64,000 nucleotides of DNA from assembly GCA_963766175.1 (NCBI GenBank), contig CAVXZE010000007.1:301367-365366 (forward strand), given 5' to 3'. The position numbers and the translations under genes were made by a program. Origin of the DNA: CAVXZE01 sp963766175. GTDB taxonomy: Bacteria; Myxococcota_A; UBA9160; UBA6930. A model generated the notes under the pieces. It made no database searches and was not told the origin of the DNA. It worked only from the letters and a program-made list of their open reading frames with translations. Below, piece after piece: positions 19,949 through 27,873 of this stretch; within the stretch, counting starts at the first letter, position 1, and every line of letters begins with the position of its first letter.

Positions 19949-21204
19949 GCTTCGCTGGGTTCGAACCGGGTGGCACGACCGACGAAGTACCCCTGGCCGT
20001 AGGGCACCGCGAGCTCCTTCAACTTCTCGAACTGCTCGGGCGTCTCGATCCCCTCGGCGATGATCTGGGCGCCAATGCGCTGGGCGATCCCATTGAGCGC
20101 GATGAGCACCGCCTGCCGAGCGGGATCCGAGTCGATCGCCCGGATGAAGGCGATGTCCACCTTGATGTAGTCCGGGGTGAGCTCCGTCACGGCCTCGAGA
20201 CTTCCGTATCCTGCCCCGACGTCGTCCATCGCGATCTCGAAGCCCAGCTCCGAGTAGCGATCGCAGAGCTCCCGGAAGATCGCAAAGTTGCCGATCGACT
20301 CGTGCTCCGAGATCTCGAACACCACATCGCTGGGGCGGAGCTGGTGATTCTGGAGGGTGGCCCTCAACGCGTCGCCCTCGAAGGCGGGGTCGTAGATTGC
20401 GCAGGGGAGAAGATTCAGGAAGAGCTTCGCTCCCTCCGGCAGGCGCTTGGCCTGGCGCAGTGCCTGTCGGCGGCACAAGCAATCGAGCTCGAAGAGAAGA
20501 TCCATCTCGGCAGCGGCGGCGAAGAGATCTTTCGGCGCATCGAGAGAAGGATCGCCCACCCCTCTCGCCAGCGCCTCGTAGCCCAGGATCTCCTGGGTGC
20601 TGAGCTTCACGATCGGCTCGAAGACCATCGATACCTGTTCGGACAAGATCAGCGAAATGAACGCCTCGCGGCGCTCCCGCTCCTCGATGCGCGCGTTGAG
20701 ATCGGCATCGCGTAGCGCGTGGCTCCGCGCCCTTCGGATCAGCAGCTCCGGCCGAAGCGTTGGATCGTAGAGGGCGAGAGCCGCACCCACGGAGAAGCGG
20801 AGTGGCTCGCGCGTGAACGGGTAGCCGAAACGACTTCCGGCGTCGGAGAGCGATTCCCGCAGCTCATTGGCCAGCCCGTGAAGCTCGGAGCGATAGAAGC
20901 TCTCGTTTCGCCGTTCTCGAAACAGCAGAACCATGACCTCGTCGCGGCCGAGGTCGCCGAGCACCACCAGATCGTCGGCCTCGAGTCGCTCCGACAACAC
21001 CTCGCGTGTTCTCATCGCGATCCGTCCCGTCACCTGCCGATGCGCATCGACACCGTAGGAGCGCTCGATCTCGTCGAGGCTCATCGCATCGATCACCAGC
21101 ACGCCCACTGCACCACTCTCGGCGAAACGGGTGCGAACCCGGTCGATCTCCTGGCCAACGCTGCGCAGGGGCAATCGAGAGGTGCTGACGGTGGGCTTCT
21201 CCAC
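19945..21204 (-). CDS. EAL-domain c-di-GMP phosphodiesterase with degenerate GGDEF-like domain
   Basis: A 419-residue protein. The N-terminal half resembles a GGDEF fold, but the signature is GRDEV (86-90), so diguanylate cyclase activity is unlikely. The C-terminal EAL domain is well conserved: EAL at 210-212, FLNLLP, FEISEHES, the metal-site DDVGAGYGS, DYIKVD and EGIETPEQ. It is therefore a likely active c-di-GMP hydrolase. No membrane segment is seen, so it is cytosolic. The GTG start is the first start codon after an in-frame stop. It lies 94 bases after uvrA on the same strand and could be cotranscribed. Confidence 0.9.
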   Translation of the reverse strand: MEKPTVSTSRLPLRSVGQEIDRVRTRFAESGAVGVLVIDAMSLDEIERSYGVDAHRQVTGRIAMRTREVLSERLEADDLVVLGDLGRDEVMVLLFRERRNESFYRSELHGLANELRESLSDAGSRFGYPFTREPLRFSVGAALALYDPTLRPELLIRRARSHALRDADLNARIEERERREAFISLILSEQVSMVFEPIVKLSTQEILGYEALARGVGDPSLDAPKDLFAAAAEMDLLFELDCLCRRQALRQAKRLPEGAKLFLNLLPCAIYDPAFEGDALRATLQNHQLRPSDVVFEISEHESIGNFAIFRELCDRYSELGFEIAMDDVGAGYGSLEAVTELTPDYIKVDIAFIRAIDSDPARQAVLIALNGIAQRIGAQIIAEGIETPEQFEKLKELAVPYGQGYFVGRATRFEPSEA

Positions 21205-21298
21205 GCCTCATTCATCGGTGGATCGCGGGAGCCGCCTTACCCTCCCCCACGGGGGAGTCACGAGTCTCTCCACCTTGTGACCGAGACCTGCCTTGGGA

Positions 21299-24046
21299 TC
21301 ACACCAGCGCGGCCATCTCCCGGAGGGCTGCTCCGGTATGGGATCTCCGCACGCGAGCGATCTGCCGGGGTGTCCCCCTGGCCACTACACGGCCCCCACC
21401 AGGGCCGCCTTCCGGGCCCAGATCGATCACGTAGTCCGACTGCGCGATCAGATCCAGATTGTGCTCCACTACCACGGCGCTACCGCCGGCCTCCAGAAGC
21501 TCGTCGAGACAGCCCAGGAGGACGCCGATCTCCGCCGGGTGAAGCCCTGTGGTGGGCTCGTCGAGGACATAGAGCGAGTCCGCCTTGCCCACAGCCAGCG
21601 CCTGTGCGAGGCGCAGGCGCTGGAGCTCACCGCCAGAGAGGCTGACGAGGGGCTGGGCGAGGGTGAGATAGCCGAGGCCGACGCGCACGAAGGGAAGCAG
21701 CCGGCCCGCGATCCCCCGGTCCTCGGCGAACAGCGCCAGGGCCTCCTCGATCGTCAATGCGAGCACCTCGACGATCGAACGGCCGTGCAGCCGGACGGCG
21801 CGCGCCTCCTCCCGGTAGCGGCTCCCGCCGCAGCTCTCGCAGGGGACGCGCAGGTCTTCCAGAAACTGCATGTCGACGACGCGCTCTCCGATCCCCTCGC
21901 ACTTTTCGCAGCGCCCTCCGGCCACGTTGAATGAGAACCAGCCCGGAGCGAGTCCCCGCCGGCGAGCTTCCTCCGTGTCGGCGAACTTTCGACGGATCCC
22001 GTCGAAGGCTTTCGACACTGTCGCCGGATTGGAACGGAGACTCCGCGAGGGCGGGGTCGGATCCACCAGCACCACGTCTCCGATCTGCTCCGCTCCCTCG
22101 AGGCGGTCGCACTCGCCACGCTCCGGATCCCTGCGAAGCTGGCCGACCAGCACCGATCGCACCAGGCTCGACTTCCCAGCGCCGGAGACCCCCGTGACGA
22201 CGACCAGCTGATCGAGAGGAATCTCGACGCTCACGTCGCGCAGATTGTTGGAGCGGGCCCCGACGACGCGGAGCGAGCGCCCGGTGGCTGGGCGGCGACG
22301 CCGTCGCGGGCGGAGCTCGCCAGACAGAGCCCGGCCGGTGATGGACGCTGACTCGCGGCGGATTTCGTCGACGCTCCCCTCCGCGACCAGGGTGCCGCCG
22401 CGGCTCCCAGCCCCAGGACCGAGATCGATCAGATGATCCGCGGCGGCCACGATCTCGGGAGCGTGCTCGACGACCACTACCGTATTGCCCTGATCCCGTA
22501 TCGCGTACAGCACGTCGAGCAGCCGAGAGACATCCCGCGGATGAAGACCGACCGAGGGCTCGTCGAGCACGTAGAGGGCCGCCGTCAGCACCCCGCCGAG
22601 GGCCGTCGCCAGCTGGATGCGCTGGGCCTCCCCCCCGGAGAGGGTGCGCACCTGGCGATCCAGGCTCAGGTAGGACAGGCCCACCCGGTTTGCGGTGCGC
22701 ACCCGGGCTGCCAGGGTTTCGTGGAGGCGACCTCCGCGGGCCTTCGAGGCGGGCGAGAAACTGATCGACGAGAGCCAGGCATCCAGCTCGCCAAGCGTCA
22801 TTCGAGCAACCTCGCCGATGTGGTGACCGCCCACTTGCACCTCCAGCGCCTCGGGGCGGAGCCGGGTCCCCGCACACATCTCGCACGGATCGAAGCGCCG
22901 GTAGCGGGCGATCTGCACGCGCGCCTGGACCTTGTAGCGACGGCCCTCGAGCCATTCGAAGAAGCCGCGTACCCCGTACCAGGCTTCTCCATCTCCTTCC
23001 ACCACCAATTCGCGCCAACGCTTGCCGAGGCGTCTCCAGCTCCTGTCCGCGGGAATCCCCAGCCGCTTGCAGGCGCGCATCAGATCGCGCTGGCAACCGC
23101 GGCCACCCGGCGTCGCAAAGGGAGCGATCGCGCCCTCGCGAAGGGTGCGATCGGGATCGGGAACGACGCGCTCGAGATCCAGGGCAGCGGTGCGCCCGAA
23201 GCCCTGACACGCCTGGCAGGCTCCGAGGACACTGTTGAACGAAAAGAGCGAGGGTTCCGGGGTGGGATGGACGCGACCACATACGTCGCAGGTAAAGCCC
23301 TCGAGGTAGACCGATCGCTGACCCGATTCGTCCACGACCACGGCGCGGCCCTCCCCACGGGCGAACGCCACGGACACTGCCTCGGCGAGGCGCGCCCTTG
23401 CCTCGCCTCGAGAGAGTCCCAGGCGATCGATCACCGAGAGCGCGCTACCCCGTTCGCGCTCGAGCCGAGTCGCGGAGATCTCGGTCAGATCCAGCAGGGA
23501 TCCATCATTCGACAGCAGGCGCCCGAAGCCCTCCCGGGCCATCCGTTCGCGGAGCCCGGCCGACCGCTCGCCCCGCTTGCGATGGATTCCGGTCGCGATG
23601 GTGACGCGCACGCCCTCGAAGCGTTCGAGGATCCGTTCGGTGACGGCTTCCACGCTACCGGGCGCAACGCTCTGGTCGCAGCAACGGGTCTCGCCGACCT
23701 TCGCGTAGAGCAGGCGTAGATGGTCCAGGATCTCGGTGGCGGTTCCCACCGTCGAGCGCGCGTTGCTGACGGGATTGCGCTGCGCGATGGCGATCGCGGG
23801 TGGGAGGTTGCTGATGAAGTCGACCTCCGGCCGGGGCAGACGCTCCAGGAACTGCCGCGCGTAGGCCGAGAGCGAGGTCACGTAACGCCGCTGGCCTTCG
23901 GCGTAGAGGGTGTCGAAGGCCAGGCTCGACTTGCCCGAACCGGAGACTCCCGTCACCACGGAGAGCCGCGCGATGGGAATCCGGCAGCTCACCCCGCGAA
24001 GGTTGTGGGAGCGGGCGTTCTGAATCCGAATCTCGTCGGGGGGCAT
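21299..24046 (-). CDS. uvrA: Excinuclease ABC subunit A
   Basis: A 915-residue UvrA, the DNA-damage-recognising ATPase of nucleotide excision repair. It has two ABC modules: the first Walker A is VVTGVSGSGKSSLAFDTLYA, with RYVTSLSAYARQFL after it, and the second is VVTGVSGAGKSSLVRSVL. ABC signatures LSGGEAQRIQLA and LSGGELQRLRLAQ are present, as are zinc-finger Cys pairs (CDVC, CQAC, CEMC and CEKC with CESC). The start ATG 24046 (MPPDEIRIQNARSHNL) matches the family. The frame is open a further 260 codons upstream, but that is shadow of other genes. Confidence 0.96.
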   Translation of the reverse strand: MPPDEIRIQNARSHNLRGVSCRIPIARLSVVTGVSGSGKSSLAFDTLYAEGQRRYVTSLSAYARQFLERLPRPEVDFISNLPPAIAIAQRNPVSNARSTVGTATEILDHLRLLYAKVGETRCCDQSVAPGSVEAVTERILERFEGVRVTIATGIHRKRGERSAGLRERMAREGFGRLLSNDGSLLDLTEISATRLERERGSALSVIDRLGLSRGEARARLAEAVSVAFARGEGRAVVVDESGQRSVYLEGFTCDVCGRVHPTPEPSLFSFNSVLGACQACQGFGRTAALDLERVVPDPDRTLREGAIAPFATPGGRGCQRDLMRACKRLGIPADRSWRRLGKRWRELVVEGDGEAWYGVRGFFEWLEGRRYKVQARVQIARYRRFDPCEMCAGTRLRPEALEVQVGGHHIGEVARMTLGELDAWLSSISFSPASKARGGRLHETLAARVRTANRVGLSYLSLDRQVRTLSGGEAQRIQLATALGGVLTAALYVLDEPSVGLHPRDVSRLLDVLYAIRDQGNTVVVVEHAPEIVAAADHLIDLGPGAGSRGGTLVAEGSVDEIRRESASITGRALSGELRPRRRRRPATGRSLRVVGARSNNLRDVSVEIPLDQLVVVTGVSGAGKSSLVRSVLVGQLRRDPERGECDRLEGAEQIGDVVLVDPTPPSRSLRSNPATVSKAFDGIRRKFADTEEARRRGLAPGWFSFNVAGGRCEKCEGIGERVVDMQFLEDLRVPCESCGGSRYREEARAVRLHGRSIVEVLALTIEEALALFAEDRGIAGRLLPFVRVGLGYLTLAQPLVSLSGGELQRLRLAQALAVGKADSLYVLDEPTTGLHPAEIGVLLGCLDELLEAGGSAVVVEHNLDLIAQSDYVIDLGPEGGPGGGRVVARGTPRQIARVRRSHTGAALREMAALV

Positions 24047-24156
24047 CTTGCTGGCCTGGGCTCGGTGGATCTGGCGGGCGCCCGCAATGGTGCCGGAAGC
24101 TTCACTGCGAGAGAGATCCCCCTCGATCTCGAGTCGGCCCGCCCACTGGAGAAGGT

Positions 24157-24324
24157 CTACTGGAGGGGATCGGGCTCCTCGTAGATCAGCGTCAGGCTCA
24201 GATACTCGCCGTGCTCGCTCTGCGCCATGTGGAGCACGTTGACGTCGTGAGTGACGAGAAACTTGTTCACGTCCTCTTCGACCTCCTTGACCAGGCCTCG
24301 CACCACCAGACATCTGAGCGCCAT
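24157..24324 (-). CDS. Small conserved-looking protein, 55 residues
   Basis: I do not recognise the family with certainty. The protein starts MALRCLVVRGLVKEVEEDVN and ends in an alternating strand YLSLTLIYEEPDPLQ. The alpha/beta pattern (strand, helix with VEEDVNKFL, then VNVLHMAQSEHG and a last strand) looks like a compact ferredoxin-like fold. It starts three bases downstream of the 114-residue gene and shares the ThiF-rhodanese to uvrA direction, so it is probably part of that operon. It is too short for usual ORF length cut-offs and could be missed. Confidence 0.6.
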   Translation of the reverse strand: MALRCLVVRGLVKEVEEDVNKFLVTHDVNVLHMAQSEHGEYLSLTLIYEEPDPLQ

Positions 24325-24327
24325 CCT

Positions 24328-24672
24328 TCAGTCCTCCAGGCGTGCCGCCTGCCGTCTGGCCTCGGCGGCGTAGCGATCCTTGCCCGCGGCGTCGGCGGCC
24401 TCCGCCAGCGCCTGCCAGGTGGCCGCATCGAGTTCCTCCCCGAGCGCCCCGGAGATCTCGCGGAGCACGAAGGCATCCCCCTCCCTCACCACCTGCTCGC
24501 GCAGGCCGACCAGCTGCTCGCGCGCCTCCGCCTTCACCAGAAAGGCCACGGCCTCGATCGTCCGACCCTCTTCCAGGTACGCCTCGGCAATCTGCAGGGC
24601 CCGGCCCGGATCCAGCTCCCGCTCGACCATATGCCGGCGTTGCAGCGGATCCGGAAGCTTCTTCTTCGCCAT
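24328..24672 (-). CDS. Helical protein of unknown function, 114 residues
   Basis: Starts MAKKKLPDPLQRRHMVEREL and continues as helices rich in Ala, Glu and Leu (ALQIAEAYLEEGRTIEAVAF, LVGLREQVVREGDAFVL, TWQALAEAADAAGKDRYAAE), resembling a short TPR or HEAT-like bundle. ATG 24672 is preferred, because the in-frame extension upstream is low-complexity shadow sequence. It lies 30 bases after the ThiF-rhodanese gene and three before the 55-residue gene. No function can be assigned. Confidence 0.7.
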   Translation of the reverse strand: MAKKKLPDPLQRRHMVERELDPGRALQIAEAYLEEGRTIEAVAFLVKAEAREQLVGLREQVVREGDAFVLREISGALGEELDAATWQALAEAADAAGKDRYAAEARRQAARLED

Positions 24673-24701
24673 TGCGATCCCCCCCGAATCGATCTGTCGA
24701 T

Positions 24702-25856
24702 TCAGTAGCGCGGAACCTCCGGATCCACGGTGAGCGACCAAGCCTCGATTCCCCCCGAGAGAGTCGCCACGTCCGCGAATCCCGCTCGCAGCAGGATTCG
24801 AGAGGCCTTGGCACTCCTGCCGTCACGGTGGCAGTGGACCACCACGGGCCGGTCTCTCCACGCCTGCAACTCGCTCAGCCGCGTTTCGATCTGGCTGAGT
24901 GGAACCAATGTGGATCCCTCGATGTGCGCCTTCTCGAACTCGTCGAAATCGCGCACGTCGAGGAGCAAGAACTCCTCTCCCCGCTCCGCGATCCGCTTCA
25001 CCTCGATGGCGGATAGATCTCGCACCGGCGTCTCTTCCGCCGCGCCGATCCCGCAGAATCCCTCGTAGTCGATCAGCTCCGTGATCGTGGGCCGCGCGCC
25101 GCACACCGGACAGCTCGGATCCTTCGCAAAGCGGTACTCGCTGAACGTCATCTCCAGAGCATTGTAGTGGAGAAAGCGTCCGATCAGGGGCTCCCCAATC
25201 CCCGAGAGCAGCTTCAGCGTCTCGGTCGCCTGGATCATGGCGATGACGCCGGGAAGGACTCCGAGCACCCCGCCCTCGGCGCAGTCGGGCACGGTTCCGG
25301 GAGGCGGTGGTTCCGGAAACAGGCACCGATAGCAGGGCCCCCGCTGCGCATCGAAGCAGGAGGCCTGACCTTCGAAGCGGAAGATCGCTCCGTAGACATT
25401 CGGCTTCTCGAGCAGGACACAGGCGTCGTTCGAGAGATAGCGGGTCGGGAAGTTGTCGGTGCCGTCCACCACCACGTCGTAGTCGCCGAGGATCGCCGAG
25501 GCGTTCTCCGACGTCAGGCGCTCCTGGTGGGTCGCCACCGAGACGTCGGGATTCATCGCCTCGATCCGCTCCCGCGCCACCTCCACCTTGGGTCGCCCGA
25601 CATCGGCGGTCCCGTAGAGCACCTGCCGCTGCAAGTTCGAGGCGTCCACCACGTCGAAATCCACCAACCCGATGCGGCCGACCCCCGCGGCGGCGAGGTA
25701 CTGCGCCAGCGGGCAGCCGAGACCCCCGGCGCCGATCAGGAGCACACTGCCCTCCAGGAGCTTGCGCTGCCCTTCGACGCCGAACCCGGGAAGTGAAAGA
25801 TGGCGGCGATAACGCTCGAACTGTTCCGGGCGTAGAAGCGGTCCGTAGGAGGTCAT
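24702..25856 (-). CDS. ThiF/MoeB-family adenylyltransferase with C-terminal rhodanese domain
   Basis: A 384-residue E1-like enzyme that adenylates the C-terminus of a ubiquitin-like sulfur carrier (MoaD, ThiS or CysO type). Residues 10-250 hold the nucleotide site GAGGLGCPLAQYLAAAGVG, the DNLQ-type NLQRQV, VDGTDNFPTRYL and zinc Cys pairs CYRC and CPVC. From about 285 a rhodanese domain has the active loop HCHRDGRSAK, its Cys being the sulfur acceptor. This order matches MOCS3/MoeZ proteins. Its carrier substrate is not in the window. It is first in a leftward run with two small proteins and uvrA. Confidence 0.92.
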   Translation of the reverse strand: MTSYGPLLRPEQFERYRRHLSLPGFGVEGQRKLLEGSVLLIGAGGLGCPLAQYLAAAGVGRIGLVDFDVVDASNLQRQVLYGTADVGRPKVEVARERIEAMNPDVSVATHQERLTSENASAILGDYDVVVDGTDNFPTRYLSNDACVLLEKPNVYGAIFRFEGQASCFDAQRGPCYRCLFPEPPPPGTVPDCAEGGVLGVLPGVIAMIQATETLKLLSGIGEPLIGRFLHYNALEMTFSEYRFAKDPSCPVCGARPTITELIDYEGFCGIGAAEETPVRDLSAIEVKRIAERGEEFLLLDVRDFDEFEKAHIEGSTLVPLSQIETRLSELQAWRDRPVVVHCHRDGRSAKASRILLRAGFADVATLSGGIEAWSLTVDPEVPRY

Positions 25857-25895
25857 ATCAAGACCTTACCAGACGGACCACCTCGCGACCTGGCG

Positions 25896-26228
25896 CTACA
25901 AGTCTTCGCCAGCTTCCTCTGGAGCCGGCTTCACCACCACCTTGTAGGCCTTGCGGGGCTTGTCGACGAACTTCCAGGAGATGCTCACCCAGTCGTTCTT
26001 CTGGATCTTGTCCCACTCGGTCTTCTCACCCTCGACGACCGTCTCGTCGACCTTGACGAAAGACACTTTGTCGCCCATGCGATTGTCGACGAAGATCTTG
26101 TTCTTCGAGATCTTGTCGACTTTTCCGGAGAATTCGCGGTACTGCGCCAGAGCCGGACCGGCCAGAACCACCGGTACCGCGGCAAGAACCAGGGCAATCA
26201 ACGCAAAGCTACGAAACGTCTTGAGCAT
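25896..26228 (-). CDS. Exported small protein of unknown function
   Basis: A 110-residue protein with a clear signal peptide (hydrophobic ALIALVLAAVPVVLA, cleavage likely after ALA-Q). The mature part is beta-rich with Lys/Asp-rich strands (EFSGKVDKISKNKIFVDNRM, KNDWVSISWKFVDKPRKAY), like an OB-fold periplasmic protein. The start ATG 26228 has GGGAGAGAG upstream. The longer in-frame extension would run into tRNA-Leu sequence and is rejected. Confidence 0.75.
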   Translation of the reverse strand: MLKTFRSFALIALVLAAVPVVLAGPALAQYREFSGKVDKISKNKIFVDNRMGDKVSFVKVDETVVEGEKTEWDKIQKNDWVSISWKFVDKPRKAYKVVVKPAPEEAGEDL

Positions 26229-26335
26229 GGTGTGTCTCTCTCCCTTCAGCATGCGCCCGAAAGGCGCCTCAAGTCCCTGAACAGACGTTTTGACGGGAAG
26301 TATTCTCCCGTTATTCGCCCCCTCGATCAATCCAA

Positions 26336-26424
26336 TGGTGCCGGAGGTGGGATTCGAACCCACACGGCCCGTAAAGGCCGGGGGATTTTGAGTCCCCTGC
26401 GTATACCAGTTTCGCCACTCCGGC
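26336..26424 (-). tRNA. tRNA-Leu (anticodon CAA)
   Basis: Read on the minus strand, it begins GCCGGAGTGGCGAAACTGG. It has the class II long variable arm typical of Leu, the anticodon stem-loop GGGGA-CTCAAAA-TCCCC giving CAA, the T arm GGGTTCGAATCCC and the acceptor end CTCCGGC followed by A and an encoded CCA. Length is 89 nt with CCA. Confidence 0.95.
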
Positions 26425-26599
26425 GGACACCCGCTCCACTCGTCTCTGGCAGGCGCGCTGCCCTCGACGCTGCTGGCGCGAGCGGCGCATCATACCATCT
26501 GGGCGGTGGCGGAAAAGGACCCCTCCCCCGGGGGTCTCCGCTCGAATGCGCTCCTCTCTTTGACACTCCTGAGCCCCGGCGATAGCCTCCGCTCACGGT

Positions 26600-26675
26600 G
26601 GGGCTGTAGCTCAGCTGGGAGAGCATCAGGCTGGCAGTCTGAGGGTCAGGGGTTCGATCCCCCTCAGCTCCACCA
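26600..26675 (+). tRNA. tRNA-Ala (anticodon GGC), integration target
   Basis: 76 nt with encoded CCA. The acceptor GGGGCTG/CAGCTCC carries the G3-U70 wobble that is the alanine identity element. The anticodon loop CTGGCAG gives GGC, and the T loop is GGTTCGATCC. The 3' part from base 26631 onward is identical to a second copy at 31630, so this tRNA gene is the attachment target of the neighbouring element and was left intact by the integration. Confidence 0.95.
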
Positions 26676-26718
26676 AGGTATTCACGGGGTTGGCGATGTG
26701 GTCGCCAGCCCCGTTTTC
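26631..26718 (+). repeat. attL: 88-bp direct repeat, left copy
   Basis: Starts in the anticodon stem-loop of tRNA-Ala, covers its 3' half and CCA, and continues through the tRNA terminator hairpin. It is identical base for base to 31630-31717. The bases just outside both ends differ between the copies. Confidence 0.95.
26684..26718 (+). terminator. Intrinsic terminator of tRNA-Ala
   Basis: A 13-pair stem (26684-26696 with 26702-26714, one G-U), loop TGTGG, followed by TTTTC. It lies inside the att repeat, so integration regenerates both the tRNA 3' end and its terminator. Confidence 0.85.
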
Positions 26719-27652
26719 GTTAGGGGCCGCATAGTGCCGTTCGGGGCCGTCTGCCACCGCGAAATCGGCGAACGCGAGGTCCGCCTCTTCCTCGCGCATC
26801 GCGTGGGCGTAGGTCTTGAGAGTGAGCATCGGCGAGGAGTGGCCGAGCTGGTCGGCGACCCAGCGAACACTCTTGCCGGAAGCCAGGGGCATGCTGGCGT
26901 AGGTGTGGCGAGCCGTGTGGAGTTTGAGCGGTCTCGCTCCAGCCTTCTGAGCCTTCCGGCGGACCCGATACCAGGCTCGCGAGAGATTCCTCTCGTCGCG
27001 GGCCGTCCCCACCTCGGAAGGAAACACCCACTCGGGGATCTCGCCCCAGCCAAAGCGGAGGGCCTCCTTCCGGCGAACGGCCAGGAGGTCGAAGAGCGCC
27101 TCAGCCAGCCCCTGCGGCATCGCAACCGCCCTGCCCTTGCCGCTCTTCGGCGTGGTCAAAGCCCCGTGGCTGATAGCCCTCCGAATCAAGATCCGGCCCC
27201 GGTCGAAGTCCACGTCACCCCACTTCAGTCCGAGAGCCTCGCCCCGCCGTGCACCCGTACTGACGAGAAAGAGGAGAATCGGGGCGAACCGTGGCTCGTA
27301 CTTCCTGGCGGCAGCCAGCAGCTTCTCCACCTCCTCCCGAGTCCATGCCTCCGCCTCCTTCACCTCAGTCGTCTCTCGTCGGTCCACGCGCCGCATCAGC
27401 TCGCCGAGACGGGTAGCCGGATTCCGAGGGATCCGTCCGTCCCGTGCGGCCAAGGAGAGGACGCGAGCCAGAGCAGCCAGGGCGTTGCGAATCGTCGCGG
27501 GGGCCAGCCCTGCGCCCCCGATAAATGGACTGGCCCACTATATACGCCGCGCGGTGGTCCCTGAGTGGACTAAGCCCCGGTTCGCGTCTCCTGACGGCCA
27601 GTCAGCCGGACCTCTTCGTCACAGCGGCGTGTCTCCCCTATTTGGGTTGGGT

Positions 27653-27678
27653 GATTTTCCTAGTGGAAAATCTTTTCA
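27653..27678 (+). promoter_or_regulatory. Dyad GGAAAA-N2-TTTTCA with overlapping inverted repeat
   Basis: GGAAAATCTTTTCA at 27665-27678 lies 111 bp before the -24 GG of the promoter. A perfect inverted repeat GATTTTCC-TAGT-GGAAAATC (27653-27672) overlaps it. Position and symmetry suit a sigma-54 enhancer-binding protein site, by analogy with the PrsK/PrsR control reported for PEP-CTERM systems. The protein itself is not in the window. Confidence 0.6.
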
Positions 27679-27775
27679 GCTTTTAGGGAATAGCCTTTCT
27701 CTTGTAGACAGGGCGGCTGTTCTCGTGCCAAGTCTAAGTGCTCGAATTCAAAAGAGTTCGTTCTACTGTCCCTGG

Positions 27776-27789
27776 GGTATGTGAATTGC
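27776..27789 (+). promoter_or_regulatory. Sigma-54 promoter of PEP-CTERM gene 27874-28764
   Basis: GG (27776-27777), ten bases TATGTGAATT, GC (27788-27789): the invariant -24/-12 spacing, with TTGCA at -12. Predicted transcript start is near 27801. The frame of the gene opens at an ATG at 27781, upstream of that start site, which supports 27874 as the true start. The 336 bp between the integrase remnant and the gene hold only this control region. Confidence 0.75.
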
Positions 27790-27873
27790 ATGCTCACCGC
27801 GCTGGGAAGGGGACAGCGACGTGCGCAACTCTCCTTTCCCAAGATCGGAGTTTTCTCACTGGGAAGGGGAAAG

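Larger units (their letters stand above)
26626..27537 (-). pseudogene. Tyrosine recombinase/integrase, 5'-truncated
   Basis: The catalytic domain is complete: Arg in STGARRGEALGLKW, a Lys in TTPKSGKGRAV, HTARHTYAS (HxxR), LGHSSPMLTLKTYAH with the second His and nucleophile Tyr. The C-terminal codons run through the att repeat and stop inside tRNA-Ala. The 5' end is abnormal. A TAG at 27538-27540 cuts the frame just before GLAPATIRNALAALARVLSL, which is the middle of the core-binding domain, so roughly 80-100 N-terminal residues expected for such integrases are missing. No other frame continues the homology upstream. The usable start would be TTG 27453. Upstream DNA is the control region of the first PEP-CTERM gene. 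The enzyme is probably inactive. Confidence 0.8.
27629..27790 (+). repeat. Upstream control repeat, copy 1
   Basis: 162 bp that align without gaps to 28926-29087 at about 80% identity (30 mismatches by my count). It spans from GTGTCTCCCC to the end of the sigma-54 promoter and precedes PEP-CTERM gene 27874-28764. Confidence 0.85.

Noticed and set aside
26425..26599. Gene between the two tRNAs
   Set aside because: Open frames here overlap the tRNAs and end in antisense-tRNA peptides. Nothing supports a gene.
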